The notes beneath the pieces are model-generated. The model was not told where the DNA came from and did not search any database. It was given only the letters and a program-made list of their open reading frames with translations. This document shows positions 1-6,816 of a DNA stretch of 17,726 bases, in pieces. The position numbers and the translations under genes are program-made. The stretch is from VFKE01 sp043758025 (GTDB lineage: Bacteria > Verrucomicrobiota > Verrucomicrobiia > Verrucomicrobiales > Verrucomicrobiaceae), in the NCBI GenBank assembly GCA_043758025.1, contig JAYVOH010000034.1:1-17726 (forward strand). The letters run 5' to 3'. How positions within the stretch are numbered: the first letter of the stretch is position 1; each line of letters opens with the position of its first letter.

Positions 1-120
1 AGTTACAACCATGCTCCCAGCCCCTTGGTGTGGACCGCCAAAGCCACCGACATCCTGGCCAAAGTCACCCGAGCCCGCCAAAAACTCCATTGTTACACCA
101 ATAAGAGCGCACTACACTAG
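1..120 (+). CDS. IS630-family transposase, C-terminal end (partial)
   Basis: An open frame enters from the left edge and ends at the TAG at 118-120, giving 39 residues. The segment PLVWTAKATDILAKVTRAR resembles the very end of IS630-family DDE transposases, where a PF-x-WTATADSILAK-type motif closes the protein. The catalytic DDE residues lie outside the window, so activity cannot be judged. The stop codon sits at the point where the neighbouring minus-strand mazF-like frame breaks off, which suggests that the end of the insertion sequence lies at about 112-120. The family call rests on this short motif alone and is fairly but not fully secure. Confidence 0.7.
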   Translation, partial: SYNHAPSPLVWTAKATDILAKVTRARQKLHCYTNKSALH

Positions 121-357
121 CTCATGATGCTGCACAGCCTGCAAACCCTGGACATTTGCATAGCTCAACTCCCGCAAGAACCGGACGCGTGGCAGTGCCA
201 CCTCATACTTCGACCCTCGATTCTGCGTGGTGATGGGCACGCAAAGAGCCAAGGCCCGGGGAGGATCGTCGCCATGTCTGGAGACAACCACGAAATAGCG
301 AACCTTACCGGCCATTCCCATGTCCACTCGATAGACCTCTCCCGGCTCAGGCGTCAT
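112..357 (-). CDS. PemK/MazF-family toxin, probably 3'-truncated
   Basis: The 81-residue product has the family's beta-barrel landmarks: GEVYRVD at 6-12, RYFVVVSR at 20-27, the CVPITT strand at 39-44 and NVQGLQAV at 68-75. MazF/PemK toxins are sequence-specific endoribonucleases that cleave mRNA and are held inactive by a cognate antitoxin. Family members usually run to about 105-115 residues and continue past the HHEL motif into a last helix. Here the frame ends one codon after HHEL, at the edge of the transposase fragment, so the last helix is missing and the toxin is probably inactive or altered. It lies 40 bp downstream of the RelB/DinJ-like antitoxin gene on the same strand, as in a toxin-antitoxin operon. 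The ATG at 355-357 is the natural start. Confidence 0.72.
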   Translation of the reverse strand: MTPEPGEVYRVDMGMAGKVRYFVVVSRHGDDPPRALALCVPITTQNRGSKYEVALPRVRFLRELSYANVQGLQAVQHHELV

Positions 358-397
358 GGAGACTTTCGATGGCGGCCTGACGCTTGGAACGCGGTAG

Positions 398-586
398 CTA
401 CAAGTCGTCGTTGTCGTTTGTCTCGAGGACTACCTGAAACGGCAAGCCCCTCCTGCGAACGATCTGAGTGAAAAACATGCGGATAGCCTCTGTCTGGCTG
501 AGACCAAGCTGTCGGAGAATGTTTTCCGAGTCCCGCTTCAGGCGCCGGTCCACGCGGGCTCTGACGACTGCATCCTTGGTTGGCAT
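398..586 (-). CDS. RelB/DinJ-family antitoxin
   Basis: The 62-residue product has the ribbon-helix-helix pattern of RelB/DinJ antitoxins: an N-terminal strand (AVVRARVDRRLK, about 6-17), helices around LRQLGLSQTEAIRMFFTQI, and the usual RRGLPFQV tail. Such proteins bind their own promoter as dimers and neutralise the partner toxin through the C-terminus. The gene lies directly upstream of the MazF-like toxin gene with a 40-bp gap and should be co-transcribed with it. RelB/DinJ antitoxins pair most often with RelE/YafQ toxins, so pairing with a MazF fold is a mixed combination. The start at 584-586 has no clear ribosome-binding site. Confidence 0.8.
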   Translation of the reverse strand: MPTKDAVVRARVDRRLKRDSENILRQLGLSQTEAIRMFFTQIVRRRGLPFQVVLETNDNDDL

Positions 587-696
587 GGCACAACAACTGA
601 GCGCAGGCGGGCTACATCGCCAAGGCAGGCAATTGCCACTCGACTGTTGGGTGAGCCGTCCAGCATCCTGTGCGATTCTCCGGCAGGCTGATTCAT

Positions 697-1281
697 TTAA
701 TGTTTTCCAAGAGCTTCCCTGACCTGGTCAGCGGTCTGATTCCACGCATCTTCGCTCATCACAGGCACCCCGTTTTTCTCCAGTTTGCTCCCCGGTTCTG
801 GCAGCTTCACCCAACTGCGACAGCCGCCGTAGCTGCGTTCATACGGAAATGTCCACGGCTCGGGCAGCGCGGAGACTCGCACCAGCGCGATGTGCAGGCA
901 GCTTTCCTCGTTCCAGGCGAAGCGCTCGCGCACGACTTCCTCTTTCCACACATGCAGTGGCTCCAGCGCGGCGACTTTTTCCCAGTCGGTCACACGCCAG
1001 ACGCCGTGGAGCTTCCCATGAAACCGGATGTTCACATTTTCCCGTTGCTCATCCTGTGGCACGGCGATTTCGGCAGCATTCGGCGGCGTCCAGCGGAGTT
1101 GTTCACCTTGATTGTGAAAACCGGTGGGGAAAAGCCAGAAGTCATCGTGTTGAAAATGGAACCCGCCCCGGCCCTCGTGGATGCCGCCCTTGCGCAGGAT
1201 GATGGTCTGCACGCCCTGGCCGAGGGCCTCGCAAATGAAGGCCCATTCCTTGAAACCGATGGCTGGCGTTATTTCTGTCAT
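697..1281 (-). CDS. DUF1802 family protein
   Basis: The 194-residue soluble protein opens with GFKEWAFICEALGQGVQTII followed by LRKGGIHE and FWLFPTGFHNQ (about 9-56). These are the signature segments of the DUF1802 family, whose function is not established. No signal peptide, membrane segment or known catalytic motif is visible. Trp and His are frequent in the middle part (HGVWRVTDWEKV, about 90-101). The gene is divergent from tRNA-His and rnc, with about 95 bp between its start and the tRNA, and it is separated by 110 bp from the toxin-antitoxin remnant downstream. The ATG at 1279-1281 fits the N-terminus expected for the family. Confidence 0.8.
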   Translation of the reverse strand: MTEITPAIGFKEWAFICEALGQGVQTIILRKGGIHEGRGGFHFQHDDFWLFPTGFHNQGEQLRWTPPNAAEIAVPQDEQRENVNIRFHGKLHGVWRVTDWEKVAALEPLHVWKEEVVRERFAWNEESCLHIALVRVSALPEPWTFPYERSYGGCRSWVKLPEPGSKLEKNGVPVMSEDAWNQTADQVREALGKH

Positions 1282-1374
1282 CTGTCCTATCTTATGACAT
1301 CACTTGACGACCTGTTCAATTTCCATTTGCCGCTGAGCCGCTTTCGCGTTACTTTCCCGACCCCGAAACAAAAC

Positions 1375-1450
1375 GGTGGTCGTAGCTCAACGGTAGAGCT
1401 CCAGATTGTGGTTCTGGATGTTGCGGGTTCGAGTCCCGTCGATCACCCCA
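1375..1450 (+). tRNA. tRNA-His (anticodon GTG)
   Basis: A full cloverleaf can be folded by eye. The acceptor stem pairs 1376-1382 with 1440-1446, and the extra G at 1375 faces C1447, the histidine-specific G-1:C73 pair. The D stem is 1385-1388 with 1396-1399. The anticodon stem is 1401-1405 with 1413-1417 and carries GTG at 1408-1410. The T arm is 1423-1427 with 1435-1439 around TTCGAGT. CCA is encoded at 1448-1450. Only 35 bp separate it from the rnc start with no terminator between, so read-through into rnc is likely. Confidence 0.95.
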
Positions 1451-1485
1451 CCTTTCTCCGGCGCCGCGCGCTGCATGGATCATTT

Positions 1486-2226
1486 ATGGAGCCGTTGGAA
1501 TCCCGTATTCAGTATGTTTTCCGCCAGCCCGCATTGCTGGATGAAGCCCTCAGCCATCCAAGCCTCCGGTATGAGAAACGGAAGAATATTCCCGACAACC
1601 AGCGGCTGGAATTTCTAGGTGATGCTGTTTTGCAATTGGTGCTGTCCGATGCCATCTACCATCGGCTGCCCAATGCCGATGAGGGCTTGTTAACCAAGCT
1701 GCGAACCCGGCTCGTTTCTGAAAAGCCCCTGGCCAGTCTGGCCCGCAAGTTGCAACTGGTCGATTATATCAAGCTGGGGCGGGGTGAGGCGGCCAACAAG
1801 GGAAGAGAACGGGAATCCATTCAAGCGGATGCGATGGAGGCGTTGATCGGTGCCATCTATGTTGATGGTGGTTGGGAGGCTGCACGCGCTTTCGTGCTGC
1901 GGGTGGTTGAAGCGGATTTGCAAATGATTCTGGCCTCACCCGAGGAGATGAATCCCAAGGGCGAACTCCAGGAGTTGCTGCAAGCCACCGGCGGGGTGGG
2001 ACCAGAATATCACATCGTTGATGCTCATGGCCCGGATCACGAGAAACAATACGCAGCGGCCGTTCTCTGGAATGGACGAGAACTGGGCAGGGGACAAGGC
2101 ACCAGCAAAAAAGACGCGCAGATACAAGCAGCGGCGATGGCATTGAAGGGCGCACCGCTCAACAGTCTGCTCAAGGAATTCGGTTCTTCTACGGTTGTCA
2201 GTGCCAGACCACCAGAGAAGGTGTGA
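1486..2226 (+). CDS. rnc: Ribonuclease III
   Basis: The 246-residue enzyme cleaves double-stranded RNA in rRNA maturation and mRNA/sRNA decay. The signature QRLEFLGDAVL (39-49) carries the metal-binding E42 and D46. The second active-site block DAMEALIGAIYVDGG supplies D115 and E118, matching E. coli D114 and E117. A double-stranded-RNA-binding domain spans about 157-222 (PKGELQELLQ through GQGTSKKDAQIQAAAMALK). The frame stays open upstream through the tRNA gene, but the homologous region begins at the ATG at 1486 and the length is then normal for the family. No Shine-Dalgarno is seen. The stop codon lies inside the first arm of a hairpin. Confidence 0.97.
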   Translation: MEPLESRIQYVFRQPALLDEALSHPSLRYEKRKNIPDNQRLEFLGDAVLQLVLSDAIYHRLPNADEGLLTKLRTRLVSEKPLASLARKLQLVDYIKLGRGEAANKGRERESIQADAMEALIGAIYVDGGWEAARAFVLRVVEADLQMILASPEEMNPKGELQELLQATGGVGPEYHIVDAHGPDHEKQYAAAVLWNGRELGRGQGTSKKDAQIQAAAMALKGAPLNSLLKEFGSSTVVSARPPEKV

Positions 2227-2268
2227 ACAGCCAGGCTGGCAACGACTCACAACCTGGCTGTTGTTCAC
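2223..2268. terminator. Imperfect hairpin at the rnc stop codon
   Basis: GTGAACAGCCAGG (2223-2235) pairs with CCTGGC (2253-2258) and TGTTCAC (2262-2268), giving 13 bp with a 3-nt bulge and a 17-nt loop. The rnc stop codon is inside the left arm. No U-tract follows, so it is either a weak or factor-dependent terminator or a 3'-UTR structure. A structured 3' end on an RNase III message could be a target of RNase III itself; that is speculation. Confidence 0.5.
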
Positions 2269-2306
2269 TCTTCCAAATCCTCCTTTGGAGTTATCAGGAG
2301 GTTCTT

Positions 2307-2356
2307 CGCTTGTTATTCACGGGCGCTGTCGTTGTGGAACGCCCGTGAAACAAGCG
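2307..2356. repeat. Long inverted repeat (hairpin) downstream of rnc
   Basis: TTCACGGGCG (2316-2325) is a perfect complement of 2340-2349 around a 14-nt loop. The stem is extended by CGCTTGT (2307-2313) pairing with ACAAGCG (2350-2356), leaving a 2-nt bulge at 2314-2315. That makes 17 bp, one of the strongest structures in the window. It lies between the ends of two convergent genes (rnc and the 151-residue secreted protein) and could serve as a bidirectional terminator, although no T-run follows on either strand. The rest of 2227-2455 holds only an AT-rich stretch. Confidence 0.6.
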
Positions 2357-2455
2357 GTGACTTGAGTTCCTCACATCTTCACACGCTTTAGTATTACTCT
2401 TTTCTTTTTTGCTCCAAAAATTTCTTACTAAGCATGTGAATGACTTTGGATACGG

Positions 2456-2911
2456 TTATTCCTCCTGAAGGCCGAGGAACTTGGAAATCGATTTCCAGGC
2501 CTTCTGGCGGTTCTTGTCGTAAGCGGCCTCATTGTCCTCGCTGGGATCTTTGGCGAAGGCGACAATGCATCCGGACATTTTCGCAAGCAGGTCGTTGATG
2601 ACCACCATTTCGCGAACCGCTGCGGTGTCGCCATCATTGAGCTTGCCGCTGTCGATGAGGTCGGTCAGGCTTTCCTTGGCACCCTCGGTCAGCTTGCCAT
2701 ACATGCCGGCCAGCTCGGTAACTTTTTTCTTGTCGTAGGCCTTGGCTCCAAAAAGGTCAGCCAGCTCCGCAATGGCCATGTAATTGGAGAAGACAGCCTG
2801 AGCGCCGGTGGCGCCGAGGGCGGTGGTGAGGGGATTGGCTTTATCCGCAGCGGCGTTGGTAAACTGGGTCAGCAGCAGGGAGGCAGTGCAGAGCAAGGTA
2901 ATGATTTTCAT
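2456..2911 (-). CDS. Secreted hypothetical protein, 151 aa
   Basis: I do not recognise a family. The N-terminus MKIITLLCTASLLLTQFTNA is a clear type I signal peptide, with probable cleavage after A20, so the mature protein should be periplasmic or exported. The mature part is about 130 residues, predicted helical, and rich in Ala, Lys, Asp and Leu (for example AELADLFGAKAYDKKKV and KLTEGAKESLTDLIDS). It has one cysteine (in KMSGCIVAF) and no metal-binding or catalytic pattern that I can name. It is convergent with rnc and divergent from the cupin gene, so it is probably its own transcription unit. The start at 2909-2911 lacks a Shine-Dalgarno and has the pyrimidine-rich context CCACCTCT-ATG. 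Confidence 0.75.
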   Translation of the reverse strand: MKIITLLCTASLLLTQFTNAAADKANPLTTALGATGAQAVFSNYMAIAELADLFGAKAYDKKKVTELAGMYGKLTEGAKESLTDLIDSGKLNDGDTAAVREMVVINDLLAKMSGCIVAFAKDPSEDNEAAYDKNRQKAWKSISKFLGLQEE

Positions 2912-3094
2912 AGAGGTGGATGATATGGTTAATATTGATTAAACAGCGGGAGGCCGCAATGGGCATTACTAGTGCTGTCAATTGCAGAGACAAGCAAAAA
3001 CTGGCCGATTCCGGGGCGGGAGGGAAAACGAGACACCTATCTTGCACACAGCAAAAGAGGCGTCCATGTTCTGCCTAAAGGAACATACATAGAC

Positions 3095-3832
3095 ATGCCC
3101 GAAGCATCCAACAATCTCTGGCAAGGCCTTGGCGCAACAGCGCAGCAAGCCTTGCAAACCCGTGACTACGCATCATCGACCCTGGCTGATCGCCTTCACC
3201 AGACGGGCCGTGTGGATGCGCGGGAATTAACAGGCAGCTTACCCCTCGAAGTCACGATTCCTGGTGTGGAATTTTTTCATCGGAAAGTATTTCATCAGCG
3301 TTACCGCGGCTATTTTTCGGAGTTTGCGCGGGAAGGAGAGGCCTTGCTCGGGAAGATCGGCCTCTGGCCAAAACAATGGGCCACCGCCAGGATGTTCACC
3401 GGCACCAGTAAAGGCTTTCACATTCATCCGCCGCATATTCCCGACGGGATCAAACCTGAAACGTGGTTCAAAAAACTCTTTGTGGACGAGACGGAAAATT
3501 ATTCTGCACGACCCTATGATCGCGAGCAGTGGGACGTGATGTTTTTCATTCAGGGAATCTGCGAAATGTTTCTCATCGACGAACGCGCCGGAATGCCAAG
3601 GAAGAAAATGCGCTTCATGATCGAGGGCGATGATCTTCGCGGCGAGAACAATGTGGGCGTGGTCATTCCCGCCGGCGTGGGCCACGCCATCCGCAGCGCG
3701 AGCTCGCAGGATTTGATCATGGTCTATGGCACGAGCACCGTTTTTATTCCGGAGAACGAAGGGCGCATCATGCATGGAATTGAGACGCCGGAGACACCGC
3801 AGGACTGGGAAACTTATTGGAATCAGGCTTAG
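3095..3832 (+). CDS. Cupin / RmlC-like (dTDP-sugar epimerase-related) protein
   Basis: The 245-residue protein has a jelly-roll core. A His-rich strand FTGTSKGFHIHPPH (101-114, with H109, H111 and H114) is followed by QWDVMFFIQGICEMFLID (145-162) and NVGVVIPAGVGHAIRS (186-201). This arrangement resembles dTDP-4-dehydrorhamnose 3,5-epimerase (RmlC) and related cupins, but the protein is longer at its N-terminus and the classical RmlC catalytic motif is not obvious, so substrate and activity are open. The frame is open from 2972. I chose the ATG at 3095 because AAAGGA lies 12 nt before it, one of the few SD-like sites in the window. The next gene follows after 14 bp, suggesting an operon. Confidence 0.7.
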   Translation: MPEASNNLWQGLGATAQQALQTRDYASSTLADRLHQTGRVDARELTGSLPLEVTIPGVEFFHRKVFHQRYRGYFSEFAREGEALLGKIGLWPKQWATARMFTGTSKGFHIHPPHIPDGIKPETWFKKLFVDETENYSARPYDREQWDVMFFIQGICEMFLIDERAGMPRKKMRFMIEGDDLRGENNVGVVIPAGVGHAIRSASSQDLIMVYGTSTVFIPENEGRIMHGIETPETPQDWETYWNQA

Positions 3833-3846
3833 CACATCGCTCCATC

Positions 3847-4185
3847 ATGGACACGGAAGAAGACAATCTCATCGCCCTGGAACCGGAGCGGGGATACGAC
3901 GGGCATGTCGTGGAGCAAGTCTGGCAGACCGCGCAGGTCATACCCGGAAACGATCCCGCCATCTGGCGCAAGGATGCGTTCGGCGCGTGGATTCATCGCC
4001 AGGCCTATCGCAACCGCGCCAGCGAGTTCGGCTGGGAGATCGCGGACAGTGCCTACACGCAACGCGCCTATGGGCTTGCTTCCTTGCACCCCATGCAATG
4101 GCAGAATCATCTCGACTTCCTCGTCGCCGCCCGCCAGAGCGTGGTCACGGCGGACGGGTTGAGAAATGCGCGAAGACTTATTTGA
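3847..4185 (+). CDS. Small HNH-endonuclease-like protein with degenerate core
   Basis: This 112-residue protein carries a framework seen in small HNH proteins: WRKDAFGAWIHRQAYRNR (40-57), FGWEI (61-65) and LHPMQWQNH (80-88). In HNH members the FGWEI segment runs directly into an Asp-His pair, and the conserved His is catalytic. Here the next residues are A-D-S, so the catalytic His is missing, and no Gly-Gly-x-D loop follows. It is therefore probably not a nuclease and may be a binding protein or decayed copy. The gene starts 14 bp after the cupin stop. ATG 3847 (context CCATC-ATG) is preferred over an overlapping start at 3817. Confidence 0.55.
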   Translation: MDTEEDNLIALEPERGYDGHVVEQVWQTAQVIPGNDPAIWRKDAFGAWIHRQAYRNRASEFGWEIADSAYTQRAYGLASLHPMQWQNHLDFLVAARQSVVTADGLRNARRLI

Positions 4186-4202
4186 AAACAAGTCTGTCGT
4201 TT

Positions 4203-4230
4203 CCAAAGCCAATTTGAGCTTTGGATTTTG
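4203..4230 (+). terminator. Probable Rho-independent terminator
   Basis: CCAAAGC (4203-4209) pairs perfectly with GCTTTGG (4218-4224) around an 8-nt loop and is followed by ATTTTG. It lies 18 bp after the stop of the HNH-like gene and about 90 bp before tig, where it would separate the cupin/HNH-like unit from the tig unit. The stem is short and the T-run has only four Ts, so efficiency may be low. Confidence 0.5.
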
Positions 4231-4319
4231 CAGATTGCCAAGCGGCGCATCCCGCCTACCCTCTCCGCCCCCTGAGCCGCAGCCCAAGGGATTCAATATC
4301 CACCGAGCCTCCATTTTTC

Positions 4320-5666
4320 ATGAACATCACCGTTGAAACCCAGCCCAATTGCCGAGCAGCCATCCACATCGACATCTCTCCCGCAGAAGTGGCGACGGAA
4401 CGCACAAGAGTGGTCGGCATGTATGCCAGTCAGGCGCGGTTGCCTGGATTCCGCCCCGGCAAAGCGCCGCGCGCCGTGGTCGAAAAGCGATTTGAAAGCG
4501 AAATTAAGGGCGAGCTTGAGGAGGCGCTGGTGCGGCGCGGTTACGCTGAGGCATCCAAACGGGATGATGTGGAAATTCTCAACGTGATCTCGGTCAAGGA
4601 TCAGACTTCACACAATGATCACAGCTTTTCGTTCAAGCTCGAAGTCAGCACCGTGCCCAAGTTCGAACTTCCCGAATATAAAAGCATCCCGGTCAAGTTG
4701 CCGCGCATCGAGGTCACAGATGCGGACGTAGATCACGACCTGATACATTTACGCGAACGCTACAAGACCTTCCTTGATGTGGAGCGCGGGGCGCAGACGG
4801 GCGACTTTGTGGTGCTGCACGCCACAGGACTTGAAGACGGGAAACCGATTGCCGACGCGCACCCCGATGCCCCGGCCTTCGTGAAGAAAATCGAGGGCAA
4901 CTGGTTTGAGCTGACTGCGGAGGAAAGCTTCCTGCCCGGATTTTTCGCCGCGCTCGTGGGCATCAGCAAAGACGAAACTCGCGAGGTGAGCGTGACACTG
5001 CCAGAAGAGTTTTCCTATGAGGCCCTGAAGGGCAAGACCATTACCATGCATGTGAAATGCGATTTCGTGAAGGAGGCGCAGATGCCCGACCTCGACGAAG
5101 ATTTTGCGAAAAAGATCAATGCCGAATGGACGATGGAGCAGTTGCGCGAAGAAGTGCGCAGGGGCATCACCCGGCGCCTTGAAGAATCGCGTGATGCGGC
5201 CAAATCAAACCAGGTCATCACCCATCTGGCTGAGAAGCTGGAGTTTGAACTGCCGCAAGAAATCGTCAATCGCGAGGCGCAGCGCCGCACCAACGACATC
5301 GCCATGAACGCGATGCGTCAGGGCATGGCGCAGGAGGCCATCATGGAGGCGCAGCCGGCCATCGTCAGCGCCGCCACGCAGCAGGCGCGTCAGAGCGTGA
5401 AGGTGAACTTCATCCTCGGCGAAATCGCGAAGAAGGAAAAACTGGTCGTCACCGAGGAGCAAATCCGCCGGGCGCTGGCACAGATCGCGATGCGCGAAAA
5501 AATCACGCCGAAGAAGCTGATGGCCGAGGCCAAAAAGAACAACCTCATTGAGCGTCTCAGCGATGACATCCTGCTCGACAACGCCCTTCAGTTCCTCAAG
5601 CATCAGGCCGTGGTCGAGGAGACCGAGCCGGAGAAAGAAGACTGCGGGCACGATCACGGGCATTGA
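4320..5666 (+). CDS. tig: Trigger factor (ribosome-associated chaperone and PPIase)
   Basis: The 448-residue cytosolic chaperone binds at the ribosomal exit tunnel and shields nascent chains. The N-terminal ribosome-binding domain (1-115) contains the signature GFRPGKAP (43-50). An FKBP-type prolyl isomerase domain follows (about 150-250, from the TGDFVVLHATG strand through LPGFFAALVGISKDETREV to KGKTITMHVKC). The C-terminal substrate-binding arms run from about 255 to 430. The protein ends in a short acidic, His-rich tail (DCGHDHGH), which could bind metal. The frame is open from 4221, but homology begins at the ATG at 4320. The 3' end overlaps the TTG of the next gene. Confidence 0.96.
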   Translation: MNITVETQPNCRAAIHIDISPAEVATERTRVVGMYASQARLPGFRPGKAPRAVVEKRFESEIKGELEEALVRRGYAEASKRDDVEILNVISVKDQTSHNDHSFSFKLEVSTVPKFELPEYKSIPVKLPRIEVTDADVDHDLIHLRERYKTFLDVERGAQTGDFVVLHATGLEDGKPIADAHPDAPAFVKKIEGNWFELTAEESFLPGFFAALVGISKDETREVSVTLPEEFSYEALKGKTITMHVKCDFVKEAQMPDLDEDFAKKINAEWTMEQLREEVRRGITRRLEESRDAAKSNQVITHLAEKLEFELPQEIVNREAQRRTNDIAMNAMRQGMAQEAIMEAQPAIVSAATQQARQSVKVNFILGEIAKKEKLVVTEEQIRRALAQIAMREKITPKKLMAEAKKNNLIERLSDDILLDNALQFLKHQAVVEETEPEKEDCGHDHGH

Positions 5667-6034
5667 TTGTGCCTTTTCGAGTGACTGAAGATCAACGCGC
5701 CCTGAAGCTGCTCTTTGTGTGCAGCCGCAACCGTTTCCGCAGTCTTACCGCAGAAAGATTGATGGAGGGTGTAATTGGTTATGAAGTGCGTTCGGCTGGA
5801 ACACAGCCTGATGCGCGCATTGTCATTACGGAAGGTCACATTGGGTGGGCGGACATCGTTTTCTTAATGGAAAAATCACACTTCAACCGCATCCGGCTCA
5901 AATACCCAGATTCACTCGAAGGCAAACGGGTAGTGGTCCTGAATATCCCCGACGACTATCAATACATGCAGCCTGAGTTGCTTGATGAACTTCGATCCAA
6001 ACTGGACGACCATGTCGTATTACCAGGTGACTGA
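5663..6034 (+). CDS. Low-molecular-weight protein-tyrosine-phosphatase-like protein
   Basis: The 123-residue protein contains LLFVCSRNRFRS (16-27), the CX5R phosphate-binding loop with nucleophile C20 and R26, followed by VRSAGTQPDARI and WADIVFLMEKSHFNR as in the LMW phosphatase fold. It is shorter than classical LMW-PTPs (about 150 residues), and the usual C-terminal DP motif with the general acid is not evident. Activity is therefore uncertain, and small proteins of this type form their own subfamily. The start is ambiguous: TTG 5663 overlaps the tig stop, and GTG at 5669 or 5681 would also serve. The overlap implies translational coupling with tig, and clpP follows 56 bp on. Confidence 0.8.
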   Translation: MIVPFRVTEDQRALKLLFVCSRNRFRSLTAERLMEGVIGYEVRSAGTQPDARIVITEGHIGWADIVFLMEKSHFNRIRLKYPDSLEGKRVVVLNIPDDYQYMQPELLDELRSKLDDHVVLPGD

Positions 6035-6090
6035 ACGTCAGATGATGCCAGCCAGTTTGACAAAACCACAGAAGACCCCTTCATTCCATC

Positions 6091-6762
6091 ATGTCTCAAT
6101 CAAACAATTTCCCCACCAGCATCAGCCAGAGTCCCTCGAACTTCATCATCCCCACGGTCATCGAGAGCGAAGGTCGGATGGAGCGCGCTTATGACATCTA
6201 CTCGCGCCTGTTAAAGGATCGCATCATCTTCATTGGCACGCCTATCGACGACCAAGTGGCGGCAGTAGTCATCGCGCAGCTATTGTTCCTCCAGATGCAG
6301 GATCCCAAGAAGGACATCAACATTTACATCAACTCCCCTGGAGGCTCCGTCACGGCGGGACTGGCAATCTATGACACCATGCAGTTCGTCACCTGCGATG
6401 TGAACACCTATTGCATCGGCATCGCCGCCAGCATGGGCGCGGTTCTGCTCACCGCTGGAACCAAGGGCAAGCGTTATGCGCTGCCAAACTCGCACATCAT
6501 GATCCACCAAGTCAGCGGCGGTGCGCAAGGCACGGCCAGTGATGTGGAGCGCACGGTCGAGTTCATGTATCGCCTGAAGCGCAAACTCAACACCATCCTC
6601 GCCAAGCACACCGGCAAGCCCGTTGAGCAAGTCGAGAAGGATTCCGATCGTGATTACTACATGACTGGTGACGAAGCCGCCGCCTACGGTCTGGTGGATA
6701 AGGTGCTGGACAACAAAAAAGATTTCACGCCAGCGATTGTCGAAACATCGAAGCAGGAATAG
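6091..6762 (+). CDS. clpP: ATP-dependent Clp protease proteolytic subunit
   Basis: This 223-residue serine peptidase forms the barrel that degrades proteins fed by Clp ATPases. The triad is S114 (GIAASMGAVLL), H139 (SHIMIHQVSGG) and D188 (DSDRDYYMTGDEA). The spacings of 25 and 49 residues equal those of E. coli ClpP. The oxyanion/handle region NSPGGSVTAGLAIYD (81-95) is intact. The first 28 residues, before the conserved RMERAYDIYSRL, include a Ser/Gln/Asn-rich propeptide. The gene lies in a tig - phosphatase-like - clpP order; clpX, which often follows clpP, is not in the window. ATG 6091 sits in the context CCATC-ATG without a Shine-Dalgarno. Confidence 0.97.
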   Translation: MSQSNNFPTSISQSPSNFIIPTVIESEGRMERAYDIYSRLLKDRIIFIGTPIDDQVAAVVIAQLLFLQMQDPKKDINIYINSPGGSVTAGLAIYDTMQFVTCDVNTYCIGIAASMGAVLLTAGTKGKRYALPNSHIMIHQVSGGAQGTASDVERTVEFMYRLKRKLNTILAKHTGKPVEQVEKDSDRDYYMTGDEAAAYGLVDKVLDNKKDFTPAIVETSKQE

Positions 6763-6816
6763 GCAAAGAATGCAGCCGCAGGAACACCAGCGGCAGGGGG
6801 CGTTGCACATTCGTGA

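Noticed and set aside
670..1485. Plus-strand frame open upstream of rnc, which would give a 518-residue protein.
   Set aside because: It runs through the tRNA-His gene and antisense to the DUF1802 gene; RNase III homology starts at the ATG at 1486 and the length is then normal.
2976..2981. A perfect TTGACA on the minus strand upstream of the 151-residue secreted protein, a possible -35 box.
   Set aside because: No acceptable -10 hexamer lies 16-18 bp downstream; the match alone is not enough for a promoter call.
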